A stretch of DNA of 64,000 nt from Voacanga thouarsii (GCA_026120185.1 JANUWF010001823.1:62001-126000), one strand, 5' to 3'; counted from the first letter of the stretch, positions 22,431 to 35,310 are shown. Notes: a model not told the origin generated them from the sequence alone. Numbers and translations are program-made.

Positions 22431-24003
22431 CTAAACATTTAGAACAAGACAAATCAATTTAGCAAATTCATTCAAAATGAAGACATAATCGTCTTCCAAC
22501 CTTGAATATAAATTTATCATTCATTCAACCTTTTCAAGACCTTGTAAACTTATGTATTAAATAATACAATCCCAAGGCCATCAAAGTTAAGTTAAACAAG
22601 CTTATATCTAGTACAAGAAAATCATCCTACTCCTCAAGCAAAAACATAGATAACATAAATCATACAAGTCAAGCCATTTAACCAATTCAAGTATTATAAA
22701 CTCAAATTTATACAACTTAAGTTAATTAAATAAGGAAAACATTCCACTCTCTTTTTCCTCTCAAAATTTTTCAATGACTTAGGGAATTGATAGCCTCAAG
22801 TGAATGGATTTATCTTCACACACCGTATTGGCCCCCTTATAGTCATTATTATTTTTTTCGCAATTTTCTTTTTTCTTTCTTCTTTCTTTCCTTACCTTCT
22901 TACTTTCAGGATAGCCTCAAAGGAGTGTGATGCTTCTTTATTTCTTCTCTTCCACTCACCATATTGGCCCATATTTTAGCAAAAGGTCTCTCTCTTTTTT
23001 TTTTTTTTCTCAACAGATGAAAGCAATTTTTTTCAACCCACATTCTTTCCTTTTCACTCATTTTTTAAAATTTTATTTCCTCATATTCTTTATTCACAAC
23101 TCAAAGTCAAGCAAACTTTAAATCTATAATATAAGAATTAATCAACAACTCTTCTTATATTTCATCATATCATCCATATTCAAACTCAAAGAATAAAATA
23201 AAACTCAAATACCAAATATAACCAAAGTTAACTTAAATTCTCAAGACTTAGCAAGATCCAACTTAATACACAAGTTTACCTTTTAAATAAAAATCCAACC
23301 ATAATGAATGACAAATCTATACTCAAAGTTAAAAAGAAAATCATAACTTCACTATATAGACAAATAACCTCAATTTAGCTCCAAATCTCTATTTTCAACA
23401 AAATTGTTTGATATCAAGAAAACACCAAATAATTGATAAAAATTTGGACAAAGAATATTATTAAACCACTCCCCCACATTTAAACTAGACAATGTCCTTA
23501 TTGAAAAAAAATTAACACAAGAAAAGTGTCTCCAAAGGGACCAAAAAATAATAAGGGAGGTAGAAGGTTAAGCAATACTTTCCAAATGCAATAACATTCC
23601 AATTGCTCTCAAAATTTGGAATAGAGAGAAGGGCTTGTCCAAAAAGTATTTATTCCTAGCAGCAAAACAAAACACAAATAAAAGTATAAAGAAAATAAAG
23701 GCAAAATAAAAAAAACACACTTAAATAAAAGAGAACAAACTAAAGAGAAATACTAACAAAAATCTTAACAAAGCAAATAAAGACACAACTCATTTTCCCA
23801 CACTTAATATGGAAAATATTTTCCTTATTTGGGGAAAATAACACCTAACAACTAAAAATGGAACTATATAAAACAAAAGAATGACCAAAAGACCTAAAGA
23901 AACCTAAATTCAAAACAAACCCAAAATACATAAAAAAAAAATATATATATATATTTCCACTCATCATGCTTCCTTATCAAACTCTTGTCAAAGAAGTTTA
24001 AGC
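22431..24003 (-). mobile_element. H internal non-coding region
   Basis: About 1.6 kb of AT-rich sequence between the ORF and the polypurine tract. It contains CCCCACATTTAAAC (about 23475) and CCCACACTTAATATGG (about 23797) motifs, repeated at matching spacing in G (about 28035 and 28350). Open frames at 22927-23121 and 23894-24094 have no support. Confidence 0.6.
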
Positions 24004-24857
24004 TTAAAGTCGAAAATAGGCAAGATGAATGTAGAAAAAAAGGAGGCTTTTGAAAAAGGTTAGATTTATAAAAACAAATTTTCTCATAAAACAAAACATA
24101 TGAACCTCATTCTCTAATTTTCTTTCAGGCACATAAATACTGTTTTCAACAAAGGAGTGCGCATGGCATCTAAAAAATGCGTCAAACTTAAAATCACCAT
24201 TTAACCCTTCAAAAGATTTGTCACAATGACAATTTCCCTTAAAACTTAGCAATTGAGTTCTCAAAGATGGGATCAAGAAATCCTTACTGTTCAATTCATA
24301 GTCTACAAAAACTAAGTCACCTCCCTTTGGATGGGGTAAAGGGTAGAATTTGTTAGCATATTCCAAGGGCTCCTTGTGATGTATCAGTGAAGGATCCAAC
24401 TCCTTGAGGAAGGTTAAGCTTAACATATCATCATTTGGACCATTGTTCTCCAAGAATTGAGAGGAACTTAAGAAATTATGTGACCAAGAGAGATTAGAAT
24501 TATTAGCACATAGAGTAGAATCGAATATCTCTCTCGCCACATTGTGCAATTGTCCTTCATAGCCTCTTTTTTTTTTTTTTTTTTTCCACGGTCAATTCTA
24601 CAAGCCAACATGAACTCATGTGTCTCCTCAACAATCTTAGCTAATTATGTCCTTTGATTGCACAATCAATGGAAAGCTTCTTCATATCACTGAACATATA
24701 AATTTGTATTGTAAACAAAAGAATTCACTAATGCTTCTAATGACGTCTCACTGAAAACGTCAATGTGAGCTTGTAACTTTGCCAATCTATCATCAATGTA
24801 ACTCCTTTGATCTGTGTCCAAAAATAATTGTCCATGATGATGGCTACCTTGCACTCA
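24004..24857 (-). pseudogene. Unknown ORF of element H, degraded
   Basis: I do not recognise this protein. The open part (24004-24549, 181 codons) contains EIFDSTLCANNSNLSWSHNF, EPLEYANKFYPLPHPKGGD and NSIYVPERKLENEV. The same frame extends upstream through an A-run (read as Lys repeats, about 24570-24588) into AKIVEETHEFMLACRIDRGK and RSYIDDRLAKLQAHIDVFSE, to about 24857, with two or three in-frame stops. At that point a TTTGAGTGCAAG sequence could be a splice acceptor. Composition is protein-like, unlike the random frames around it. It is the only coding candidate in H and sits about 350 bp after the primer site, where gag normally starts, so a highly diverged gag or an accessory protein are both possible. 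Confidence 0.55.
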
Positions 24858-25188
24858 AAGAAAAACAAAAATCAAATTGAAAAGAAAAAATAAAGAATAG
24901 AAAAAATTTAAACAAAAAAAAAAAACCGTATACTAATAAAAAGACTTAAACATTCGCAAAGTACCTAAAAAAACAAAAGTTAGTAACATTTACAAATATT
25001 GTTAGTATCGATCATACATGCATAGTACAATATTGAATCAAGTTAGTTAGTTAAGGTACATTTATACATACAACAATATAGGGCATGTAGTTACACAAAG
25101 AAGATATTTACATATTTACATATATATATATATATATATACATATAAACATGGTTAAATCAACAAAATCCAAGCTTTCATGATATTGT

Positions 25189-25206
25189 TCCCCGGCAGCG
25201 GCGCCA
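25189..25206 (-). other. H primer-binding site (tRNA-Asp type)
   Basis: Minus strand reads TGGCGCCGCTGCCGGGGA a few bases after the 5' LTR end. This is one base from the tRNA-Asp-complementary site characteristic of Athila-lineage elements. Confidence 0.9.
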
Positions 25207-25212
25207 AAAACT

Positions 25213-26611
25213 TGATGCATAAATTTTGGGTGTATAAAAATCATCAAATTTAAATCCATCCCCTAGTCAAGTTTTAATTAAAATATTAATCTCAAAATAC
25301 ACATACAAACAAGTGTACTCATCGCAAGCATAGCATAGGGAATTAACAAGTATCGATCCTCAAAAGAATAAGTATACACTAGTCACTTTTTATTCATTGT
25401 TTAACCAACCTAAAAAAGTGAAAAAATAATTAAAAAATAAAGTAAAAATATATATAATTCAAGGATGTGAAAATCTGCAATTTAGACAAAAGCTTTTGAA
25501 AACATGATAATGAATCTCTTTGCCAATATCACAATCGATTATTATCTTAGTTTCATGAAGGATTTAAAATAGACATACTTCATTTGCAATCCATGTAATC
25601 ACTAACTTTTAGTTAAATTAGTGAACATATTCTGTCTCGACTAACTTATCCAAAAGATGCATTAAAATCAATCATCATATAAACCCCTATATTCTATGTG
25701 ATTTAAAACATGAAATTAGTCAATGAATCCATATTCTAATAATCATTAACCAACCTTTGATTACCTATGTTTTAGGCAATTAATCCATTTTTCAAGAAAG
25801 TTAAGAGATAAAAAATATGAAATTAATTAATTGAAGTCATTATCAACTCCTTTTTCAAGCAAGTTAATAATAAAAACCAATCAACCAACTCCGTAATAAA
25901 AATAAGTAATCAAATACCAAGATAAATAATGAATTGATCAAAAGACTAAATTACTCGGTAAATCATGAATCTAAAAAAAAAAGTCAAATTACAATGGAAA
26001 CATTAAATATATAATTGTTTAAGAAGAAGAAAAAAAGATAAAAGAAAGAACTCATAGACAAGTCTCTTTTTTCTCCCTTGAAGATTCTCTTGAACAACCC
26101 TCATTAAATGGTGAATTCTTCCTTCAATGAGTGTTTGAAATTTTTACTTTTGGATTCACTCTTCAAGCTCTTATGTTCTTTCTTGCTTTTATAGGCCTCT
26201 TTGATGCCAAATTCGTTGCTTGTGAAGTTTTGGCCGAGTAGGATTTGAAAAATACTAAAATCATTGAAAAATTTCCAAATTCGTGCACAGAATTTTCACA
26301 TTCTAGAACGGGCCTAGTGACCGGTCCAGTCAACCTATCTGGCACCAGATACATTTTGTTTCTTCTCTGAATTTTGCTTTGTTTTTCTCTGGCCATCCAG
26401 AATGGACCTGGCACCTGGTCCACTTACCAGACCTGGCGCCAAGTGTGCTCTGAAAAATCTCTAGTTTTGTTCGAAATTAACTCAAATTTGCACAAATTAA
26501 TCAAAAATACTTTCTATAAGCAAAATATCAAATATGAAGGAATATGCCTTGTTATTATAGCAAATGATCTCAAAACAACCTCAAATAACTAGGCAAATAA
26601 TAATGATTTGA
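25213..26611 (-). repeat. H 5' LTR
   Basis: Plus-strand start TGATGCATAAATTTTGG, plus-strand end near GAGCCCCTATT (the expected TATCA is mutated). Length about 1.4 kb equals solo LTR L (1407 bp), with similarity throughout. It abuts the primer site at its left end. Confidence 0.85.
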
Positions 26612-26927
26612 GCCCCTATTGGCAAGATAAGGTGGCCAGGGAAATGGAACCTCCTTTGGCCACTAGGTCTCTATCCAGGATGGCCAAAATGCTATTTCTA
26701 GGTAGCCTAGAGAGGTGGCCCTACTTTAGGCTATCTTGTCTATAGAAAATTCTTCAATTTAGCTCATTTTGTATCCTTTTTCATCTTTGTTCGTCTCTAA
26801 TTGATCTTTATCATTTCCTAAACATAAATAAAATGAAATGGGTGTTGTGAGTAGTGAGTTGAGCATGATTTCATCACAATTAAAGTACAAATACCATAGA
26901 AAATACATGCATAATGAGTACTCATCA
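26612..26927 (-). mobile_element. G 3' LTR, partial
   Basis: In minus orientation begins TGATGAGTACTCATTATGCA at 26927, after a polypurine tract (ATATGGGGGTACG). It is homologous to J's 3' LTR (21129-21655), including GGTGGCC/GCCTAG blocks, and is cut by H at 26611. The ORF at 26759-27019 spans the LTR boundary and is not a gene. Confidence 0.75.
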
Positions 26928-28571
26928 CGTACCCCCATATTTAAACTTTTACTTGTCCTCAAGTAAACAATACAAAACACCACAAGCAAAAAGTTTTTTC
27001 CCATAAAACAAATTTTCACAAGGTAAAATTTTTTAAAAGAGTTTGGCTAATATAATAAATGTATTATCTCTCCTTTGATCTAAGAATCAAGTCCGACACC
27101 TAATTAACCAAGCCAATTTTTGTGTAAACTAATTAATATATTAAGTTAAGTATGACCAAAGCCATCGAAGTTGAATTAAACAAGTTCACGCTCATTCAAT
27201 ATGTCCTATCTTGTATATTTAGTTCTTTGAATGTAAATGATATAATTCATATAAGCTAGGCTAAATAATTTAATTCTAAATTCTCTGACCTCCTAACTAC
27301 TACAATCCAAGTAGTAAATGGAATATTGGTCTATATGCTCACTTTTATAGGTAATGTAATAGCCTAATAAAGATATATCAATAAAAATTTTCAAATCTTA
27401 CATTCCCATCATTATTCTCTCATCATTTTGTTTTTCTTCTGGTAAGATAACACAAATGAATAGTAACGATATGTAAATAATGAGTTTTCAGCTTTTGCAT
27501 TACCTTATTCCTATTTTTATTTTTTTTTGTTTCTTTTGGCAAGGTAATATAAATGCCTAGTAAAGATATGTAAATAATGATTTTTTATCTTTGGTATTAC
27601 CTTACTTTATTCTTTCATTTTCTTGCCCCTAATCCATATTTTTCTTAAACCTAGAATAAGTACTAGTCGTACAATTATAAAACAAAGGTTGACTTAAAAT
27701 TCTATGCTTATATTTCATCACAAACACCACCTTAATTCCCAAGAAACAACATGGCACCACTTTTACTGAAGTATAAATAAGGTTAATGCAAATTCTCAAG
27801 AATTAGTCATTCACACATAATGTACAAGTTTACCCAAAAACAAACTTATTCAAAAATGTTTTAAACTAAATTCTCATGCTAAAGGAAACAATAACAATAC
27901 CATTAAAGCCAAACTTATCCAAAAATCAAACAAATTTTGCCCAATTTCTAGGACTTCACACAAATACTCAAAAATCACAAGAAAACTCCATAATCAGAAT
28001 AGAAACTCAAATAGAATACCAATCAACCTTTGCCCCACACTTAAAGTGGGCAATATCCTTATTAACCAAAATTGTCGTAGCAAACTCATTTAATAGAAAT
28101 AAAATGAATAAAAGGAGAAAATGTTATCAATACTCCCCATGTAATTGCAACTCATCAAAATTGATAGAATCTTAAAGTATGAAGGAGAAAAGAGTTATTC
28201 TTTATCTACTCAACTACAAAATAAAAAGAAAATATAAAGATTCTAAAAGATAAGAAATAAAACACACTAAAACATAAAAAGCAAAATAAAATAAAATTCT
28301 GCCAAAACAACTCCTAAGAAAGCATATAACTAAAGAAAATATTCACTCCCCTACACTTAAAACAAGATTGTCCCTATTATTAAGGTGTGAGAAGATAATT
28401 AACAACTAGAAAATCCAAGCCAACTAGAAAAACCAAGAAAAAACCAATCGATCATATACCAAAGCTTAAAACATAAACATATTATTTCCATTCATCATGC
28501 TTCCTCATCAACCCTTCTTGAAGAAAATTCATGCTTAATGTAGAAAGTATGGATGATGAATCGTATAGGAA
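26928..28571 (-). mobile_element. G internal region (Athila-like), cut by CACTA
   Basis: Non-coding, and parallel to H's 22378-24040. It carries the polypurine tract, then motif blocks at comparable distances (for example CCCCACACTTAAAGTGGG at 28035), and the shared TTCATCATGCTTCCTCATCA near 28490 (H: about 23955). The CACTA element begins at 28572; the rest of G must lie right of that transposon, beyond the window. Confidence 0.7.
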
Positions 28572-28810
28572 CACTACTAGAAAAATAGGCTGTTGTGACA
28601 TATTTATTATGACATTTTGTTTAACATGTCATTAGAAATTAAGTTTTGTGAATTTTTTTTATTTTAATATCATAATAGACATAATCAAAACTATCCCTGA
28701 TTACCAATGTAAAATTTAGTATATTTTTAGAATTATATTGTGATATTTTGAGAATTGTTAAGACATTTTTTTTCTTTTGGATATCAATTACCTGTAGTGA
28801 CATGATTAAA
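28572..28810 (+). repeat. CACTA terminal and subterminal repeats
   Basis: After the 5' CACTACTAGAAAAA there are spaced GTGACAT, ATGACAT, ATGTCAT and GTAGTGACATG motifs, the pattern of short subterminal repeats bound by accessory transposition proteins in this superfamily. Confidence 0.65.
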
Positions 28811-28919
28811 ATGTTATAATAGATGTTTTATAGAAAAAAAAAACTAACCACAAAAAGGGAGGGTTACCCACCAAAAAAAGTCCAGGGATTGAAAAAATAA
28901 AGCCAGACGAAAATTCTTA

Positions 28920-29059
28920 GGTGCATGTAGTGCATGTGCACCGAATCCTTTAGATAGTTGTACCATATGTAGATAAAATTGTACACTTCTGGAAGAGTAC
29001 AACTTCCTAGAGATTTTGTACAACTACCTAAGGTCTGGTTCATGTGCACCGGGTGCACC
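28920..29059. repeat. 140-bp imperfect palindrome, MITE-like
   Basis: The left arm starts GGTGCATGTAGTGCATGTGC and continues to TTAGATAGTTGTAC. The reverse complement of the right end starts GGTGCACCCGGTGCACATGA and continues to TTAGGTAGTTGTAC. The arms of about 40 bp match with some substitutions, and the inner parts also pair (GTACACTTCTGGAAGAG... region). No clear target duplication. Non-coding. Confidence 0.7.
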
Positions 29060-29490
29060 CAATCATTCCCCCCTCCCCCCAATTTCAGACGACATTCCTA
29101 GTTCTCAATCTCCCCTTGCTCAAACTCGTCCCTTTCATCAATCACCCCTCTCCCTCTCAGCCCCTCTCTTCTAAGCCCTCTAATCTTAGACTAAAATTCT
29201 CCCTCATATACCATCTCCTCAATTAAATGAGAGCTGTGGAAATGATGTGAAGAAATATCTGGCAATGCAGGTGTTGGAGAATTTCTCTGGAGCAGTAATG
29301 TGTTGTTGAGCAAGCAGAATCTCCTACAAGCACCGCCCTCCCTGACTAGAACAACTCCCTCTGTAAGTACATCTCTCCCCAGTGTTCATCTTCTCAAGGC
29401 TTCCCTTTAGATTCAAATCAATATCTGGTCCTATTCTGCGAGTTAAGCCCTCCCCCCCCCCCCTTTTTTCTTCTCGAATATGTATGTGTA
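29060..29490. other. C-rich and low-complexity spacer inside CACTA
   Basis: Pyrimidine-rich DNA with C runs near 29070-29082 and 29452-29463. No domain recognised. It ends in GTGTA (29486-29490), the target-site duplication of the next solo LTR. Confidence 0.6.
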
Positions 29491-31210
29491 TGTCGGTTTA
29501 CTCAGCCATGCAATCAGATGGTGCAGCAGAAATAAAACCAAGAAAACCTCTCAAAGATCACGTATATGCGAAGAATGAATGCAAGAAAAAGGAAGAATAA
29601 TACCTCTCTATGTCGTCACTGTAGTTTCAAAATTTCCTTCTTCTGTGCTACTCTAATGATGAGATCCAACAAGTGTCTATTGCTTGTTGGAAACAAGCCT
29701 TACCACAATCGTCCAAGATATGCCACTGGAGTCCAAGTGTAGGGCTCCCTCTAGTAGGAATCCACATGAGGATTCAAAGATAAGAACCACATAATTCTGG
29801 TGCTAGCAAGAATTAGTAGGCAGCTATGGTTTTTGGGAAGAAGAAAAAAGTACATGGCTGTGTTTTTTTGTTTATGTGTAAGATAAAAAAATCATAAGTT
29901 AAAACTGTAGCTAATGTTATTTAATATAACACCATGCATTTTTCTAGAATCCTAAACAATTTAGGATTTCATAATTATGATCAAAATCCACAAGTCCTCA
30001 TAATTATGTTTTGGCCTGTAAATTATAACTATTTATAATTTGATCACAAAAACTTCTTATTTTTGTAATTAACCGTGATATGTTATCAAATAACATTTCA
30101 AGTCATTAATCCTCTATTGTGTGTGACCTATTAAGTTTCCTGGTCTATTAGTAGCGAAATATGAATTAATCTAAGTATCTTTAGGAATAATAACTCATGA
30201 TAATTAGAATTAACTTATTAATTCTGAATGGAATTGATTTATTAATTCTATAATTAATAAATCTATATTCAGTATATCATGAGCGGTATCTAGCAACACA
30301 TCATAACCACCTAAAAGTCCAGAAAGTCAAGTGGCTTGACATGAACCTTTTAATAGCAAATAATAATACAATAAACTCCTTTAACCATACAACATCTTAT
30401 TTGGTTTGGAGTATGAAATTAGTGACAATTCCCACCAAAATATTAATTAATTCTAGATCGAATATTTTAGTTTTTGTTTCCAAAATCCACTACTTATCAT
30501 ATATATCAATTGGAACTATTTCTAATATACAGTCACTCTGGCCAAGGACTTCTCGAGTAGTGATTTCTACAAGTGGTCGTGAGATATTTGCCCGTACTAT
30601 TAGGAGTGGTGAATCTTTTATTGATAATCTTAACTACTTTTGTTTACTTTACATTGTACCCAATATCTATCTTATAGGCAACCCTCAATCTGACTCCAAA
30701 GGTTACAATCAAAGTACAATGCTCAATAAACAAAGTACCTTGGAGATCTTAAGTCTAAGGATACTTGCACATTTGCTATAACGAAATTCTATTACTAGAA
30801 CTAAATAGTTATCTATGTGATTATCTTATAGTTAGGTCATCCAATGTACTTGTTCAAGTAACAAGCATCCACGTGTTAATTTTGAGTATTACAATACTCA
30901 TGGATATGAGAAACACTGTCTGATCAAATGAGGAAGTATAACACGTGCTAGTCTTAACGTATTAATGATGTTCTATCTTATTAATACTATGACTAGGAAT
31001 AATTTAAGTACAAACACTATCCAGTGTAGTAGAAACTTTACATCATGATCTCTATCATGATTTTCTTAACACAGTGTTACACATAGGACTTTATCTAAAA
31101 GTTATATTCACACGAAAATATAAATAAAACAAACTGAAAGGCATTATATTATTAAACAAATGTGTAATATAAATAATACATGTGATTGCCTCTTGGGCAA
31201 ATCACTAACA
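29491..31210 (-). mobile_element. Copia solo LTR 3 (reverse, TSD GTGTA)
   Basis: Plus-strand start TGTCGG (canonical TGTTGG mutated) and end CACTAACA; 1720 bp. Perfect flanking duplications GTGTA at 29486-29490 and 31211-31215. Collinear in reverse with LTRs 3357-5150 and 51095-52819 (for example GCAGCAGAAATAAAAC near 29525 and AAGTACCTTGGAGATCTTAA near 30733), but more diverged. It holds a long open frame at 30341-30781 that corresponds to the antisense frame in the other copies. Confidence 0.92.
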
Positions 31211-32952
31211 GTGTAGAAGTTGAACAATTTAGGTTTTAATTTCTGAATATCTTGAGCAATCCTTCATTTCGCTTCCTTTGGTGTTTTTTGGTCTGAAAAT
31301 CCATTCTTTTTCCATTTTTGGGTTTTACCTTGCTTAGGATTCAAGGGTTTTTTTCCTAACATCAAATTGATAATATAGAAAAGATCTAATCTTGACATGA
31401 TTCTTGGTGGTGAAGTGAGGAAATTAGACATAAATGCTTGTGAAAAATGAATTTGTGCCTTCAGTTGGCCCCATTTTTACTTGGCTTAGTTTGATAGTGA
31501 TGTAATGCTACCTGTTCAAGTTTTCTGCCTACCATTTTTTGTTTCTGCATTTCTTAAAACTCTTTTTAGTAATTTAAAATTTTTTGTGACTTAAATTCAT
31601 ATTAATTGCTATTGTTCATACTTGGCTCCTGCTCTTGTGCAACTTATGTTGTAGCTTAGAAATCTGGTTCTTGTCATTCCTAGGTTCTTGTGTGGTTGGC
31701 AATCCAGATCTGGTAAAGAAATTTTTAAGGTTTTCCAAAATTCAGCTACTCTATCACATTTAAATGCATGCATTTAGGTCATTATTGACTTCGTATAGAA
31801 GTTAGCATTTTTTTTTTTCTACACAAGAGGTAGTTGTTCAAACTTTCAATATCACTGACTAAATCAAATTAAAGAAGAACATCGTGGCTTTAGCAACCCA
31901 CAATATTAGACCCCAAAGTTGATTGTTATACCAAAAAAGAGAGAGTACTATGAACTTGGTTCTGAGATGGCAAGCTAAAACCTAAAAATTTTAATCTTTT
32001 CCTGCTATCAGTTTCAAATTCCCTGTCTTTACTCTATCTTATTTACTATTGGTGTGCTACTTTACAATTTAACTATTACTTTACACTTGTGCTATCTCTT
32101 GGATCGCGATTTGATTTCACTATTAAATATAAGGTTATTAAACAAAATTTCTAATAAAACCAACTAAACTCTTAACAAAAAATTAAATTGTGAAACAGCT
32201 GGTGCTATTATCTAATCTAAGCAGATCAATAAAGTAAGATGCTACCCCATATAGTCTAAGATGATACCTTATATAGTCCAAAATGCCATTTAATTTGTAA
32301 TATGTAGTGATGACGTAATTTTGTTACAAAAAAGAATAGATCTTTAGAACTAAAAGAAAATGCTGAATATTTATGCTTTTTGTGGAAATATGATTTTTGA
32401 ATAAATTTGTATGGCATGTTCTTTTGGTTGGGGGAGAGGGGAGGGGTTCTTGTTTTTGGAATGAGCTTTTCATGATTCTTGCATTCTTCTGTCACTTGCA
32501 ACTAATAGCATTACTTCTTATACTATTAGTTATTTTTAGTTAGCATATCCCATATATATTCCACAACATATTAATGAGGATGAAGCATGACCCAATATTT
32601 TCCAAGAAGCTAATACACTGGTACTAATGCCTACAAACTAATATCTAATCAAAACTAAATCCCTTGTGTCTAGCAAGAGTAGCGCTTTCATTTTCCACCA
32701 TGAAATGGAGAGTGAATGTTTAAAATTTTTTTAGATTATAGATATTATTTTTTTTCCACTTTGGTGATCCTGGATATTAAGGTTTTTAGTTTGCTGCTTT
32801 ACTTTTTCCATGATTGGTGTAGAATTTAGAGGAAGGATTAATATTTTTCAAATTTCTTAATTGCCTAAATTTAATTGACTAAATCTCATATTATGTATTT
32901 TTGTTCCTTAGTTGTAACTTACTTGTCTACGGTTGCTTGTAACATTACCAAT
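31211..32952 (+). other. CACTA upstream region, no gene seen
   Basis: AT-rich sequence between the solo LTR and the transposase start. No coding domain found; it may hold promoter or intron sequence of the transposon. Confidence 0.5.
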
Positions 32953-35310
32953 ATGGACAAATCTTGGATGAGTCTTCTTAGAAATTGCCGTGCATAACAA
33001 AATAGTGTTGATTTTTTTTTAAGATTTGCAATGAACAACGCAAGTTTGAATGGGAAGATATTGTATCCTTCTGTAAAATGTGGAAATGGGGTAATGAGGA
33101 CTGAAATGGAGGTGCGAGAGCATCTCATAGTACATGGGTTTATTAAGGGATATTTTCATTGGATAGTACATGGAGAACTTTCATTCTCTAGTTCATCTAG
33201 AACAAGTTTAGGCAATAATTTGCAAGATATTACTAGTCAAACGGATGACATGGATGGCTTGTTGCATGATGCATTTGGCATTCCAATGCATGATAACATT
33301 AAAGGGGTTGAAACATCTCCTGGAGTTGAATGTTTAAACTCTGATACTGAGAATTTTTACAAACTCATTAATGATTCTCAACAAGAGTTGTATCCTGGGT
33401 GTAAGAACTTCTCTAAGCTATAATTTCTTATTCGATTGCTACATCTTAAGTGTTCAGAGAAGTGGTCTAACAAGCACTTTGAAATGCTTCTTAATTTGTT
33501 GCAAGAATTGTTTCCTGATGGTGTTGAAATTCCAAAATCTTATTATGAAGTTGAAAAGATAATGAAATAATTATGTTTAGGGTATGAGAAGATAGATGCA
33601 TGTCCTAATAATTTCACATTATACTGGGGGGAAATTTGGGATGGAAATATTGTTTTACATGCAAAGGGTCTAGGTGGGCAACTTTGGAAAATGATCCTAT
33701 AGGGAGAAGAGAAAGATTGCAAAAAAAAAAAAAAAAAAGTTATTTAGCATTTTCCATTGAAGCGTCGATTACAACATTTGTTCATGTCCTCGAAGACTGC
33801 TAAATCAATGAGATGGCATGGAAAAGATAGAATAGATGATGATTTTATGAGACATCCTGCTGACACACCTACTTGGAAAAATTTTAATTATCTTCATCCT
33901 AATTTTTCCAAAGATGTACGCAATGTGAGATTAGGCTTAACTTCTGACGGCTTGTCATCTTGATGCCTTACAATTTACCCCCCGCCCCCCCGGATGTGTA
34001 TGAAGTAACCATGTTTCATCTTATATTTGCTAATACCTAGTCCGACTACTTTGGGGAATAATCTTGATGTCTATTTAGAACCTCTCATTGCAAAATTAAA
34101 AGAATTTTGGGATGTGGATGTATCTACATATAATGCATATTTCGAGTAAAATTTTCAAATGTGGGCTACTCTATTATGGACTATTAGTGATTTTCTTGAA
34201 TATGCTAATTTGTCGGGGTAGAATACTAACAAGGAGTTTGTTTGTCCTATTTGTCATATGAAGATAGATTCACAATGGCTGAAAAATAGTGTCAACCATT
34301 GTTATATGGAACATTGTAGATTCTTAGAACCAGATCACTCTTTTAGAAAGGATGCTCGATCCTTTAATGGTAAACATGAGCATCGAGAGAGACCTGTTTT
34401 TTATCTGGTGATATGATTTTAAATGAATTAGATGGTATCAATTTTAAGTTTGGGAAGCTGGTGAATGATAACAAAAAATTACCATTTAATTGGAAGAAAA
34501 AAAAGTTTTTAAATTGCCATATTAGAAGGATAACTTGATGCGGCATAATATTGATATAATGCATATCGAGAAAAATGTTAGTGAAATGATTTGTGCCATA
34601 TTTCTTGAGATGGATAAGAAAAGGGACGAAAAGTCACGGCTTGACTTAAAAGACATAGGAATTAGAGTTGAACTACATCATCTTGAGATGGAGAATGGTG
34701 CATCTTCTTTGCCATGAGCTTTATTCACTTTGAGTAAGAGTGAAAAATTGAATTCCTGCAAGCTATTGAAAAGGGTTAAGGTTCCTGATGGATATTTTGC
34801 TAACTTATCTAGCTGTGTACAACTAAAGCCACCAAAGATTTCAGGGCTTAAGGGTCATATCATTGTGTATTAATGCAACAATGACTGCCTATAGCCCTAA
34901 GAAAAGCGGCGTCAAAATCTATTCGATATCCTTTACTTAGGCTAAGTAGGTATTTCAGACTACTCTACTCTAAGGAATTATTACCTCGTGATCAGATACA
35001 ACTAGCGATGGACACTGTTTCCATTCTTTGTGAGCTAGAATATATCTTTCCACCATCAACGTTCAAATTCATGGTACATTTATGTGTTCACCTAGCCTAC
35101 GAAGTAAGAATAGCTGGTCTGGTTCATTTTTTGTGGATGCATCTAATTAAGAGGTATGCATTATCTATTTTCATTTTTATCAATTTTTCTTTTATTTTTA
35201 AATTTTGCAATTATAGTTATGGTATTTTCATAACTTTATTACTTTAGGTACTTAAGCACTTTGAAATCCTATGTACGAAATCGGAGTTGCCCATAAGGTG
35301 ATTTGGCTGA
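32953..35310 (+). pseudogene. CACTA TNP2-type transposase, broken
   Basis: Transposase of En/Spm-type elements, which cuts at the terminal inverted repeats. It starts MDKSWM at 32953. The transposase-associated domain follows at 33031 (MNNASLNGKILYPSVKCGNG ... REHLIVHGFIKGYFHWIVHG, with Cys residues partly lost). TNP2 blocks are FPLKRRLQHLFMSSKTAKSM, MRWHGKDRIDDDFMRHPADT, NVRLGLTSDG (33757-33963), NNLDVYLEPLIAKLKEFW (about 34050), LSGDMILNELDGINFKFGK (about 34400) and MMRHNIDIMHIEKNV (34535). Further on come VKVPDGYFANLSSC (about 34765), CELEYIFPPSTFKFMVHL (35020-35080) and, after a probable GT-AG intron (about 35153-35248), YLSTLKSYVRNRS. A poly(A) run near 33720, many stops and shifts show it is dead. 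Confidence 0.92.

Larger units (their letters stand above)
21656..26611 (-). mobile_element. Athila-like non-autonomous element H
   Basis: The 5' LTR is at 25213-26611, the primer site at 25189-25206, the internal region at 22378-25188, and the 3' LTR at 21656-22377 is truncated by about 680 bp at its far end. The internal region is only 2.8 kb and shows no protease, RT or integrase, so the element resembles a LARD-type non-autonomous derivative. It carries one unknown ORF (24004-24857). L (48678-50084) is a solo LTR of the same family. Confidence 0.85.
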
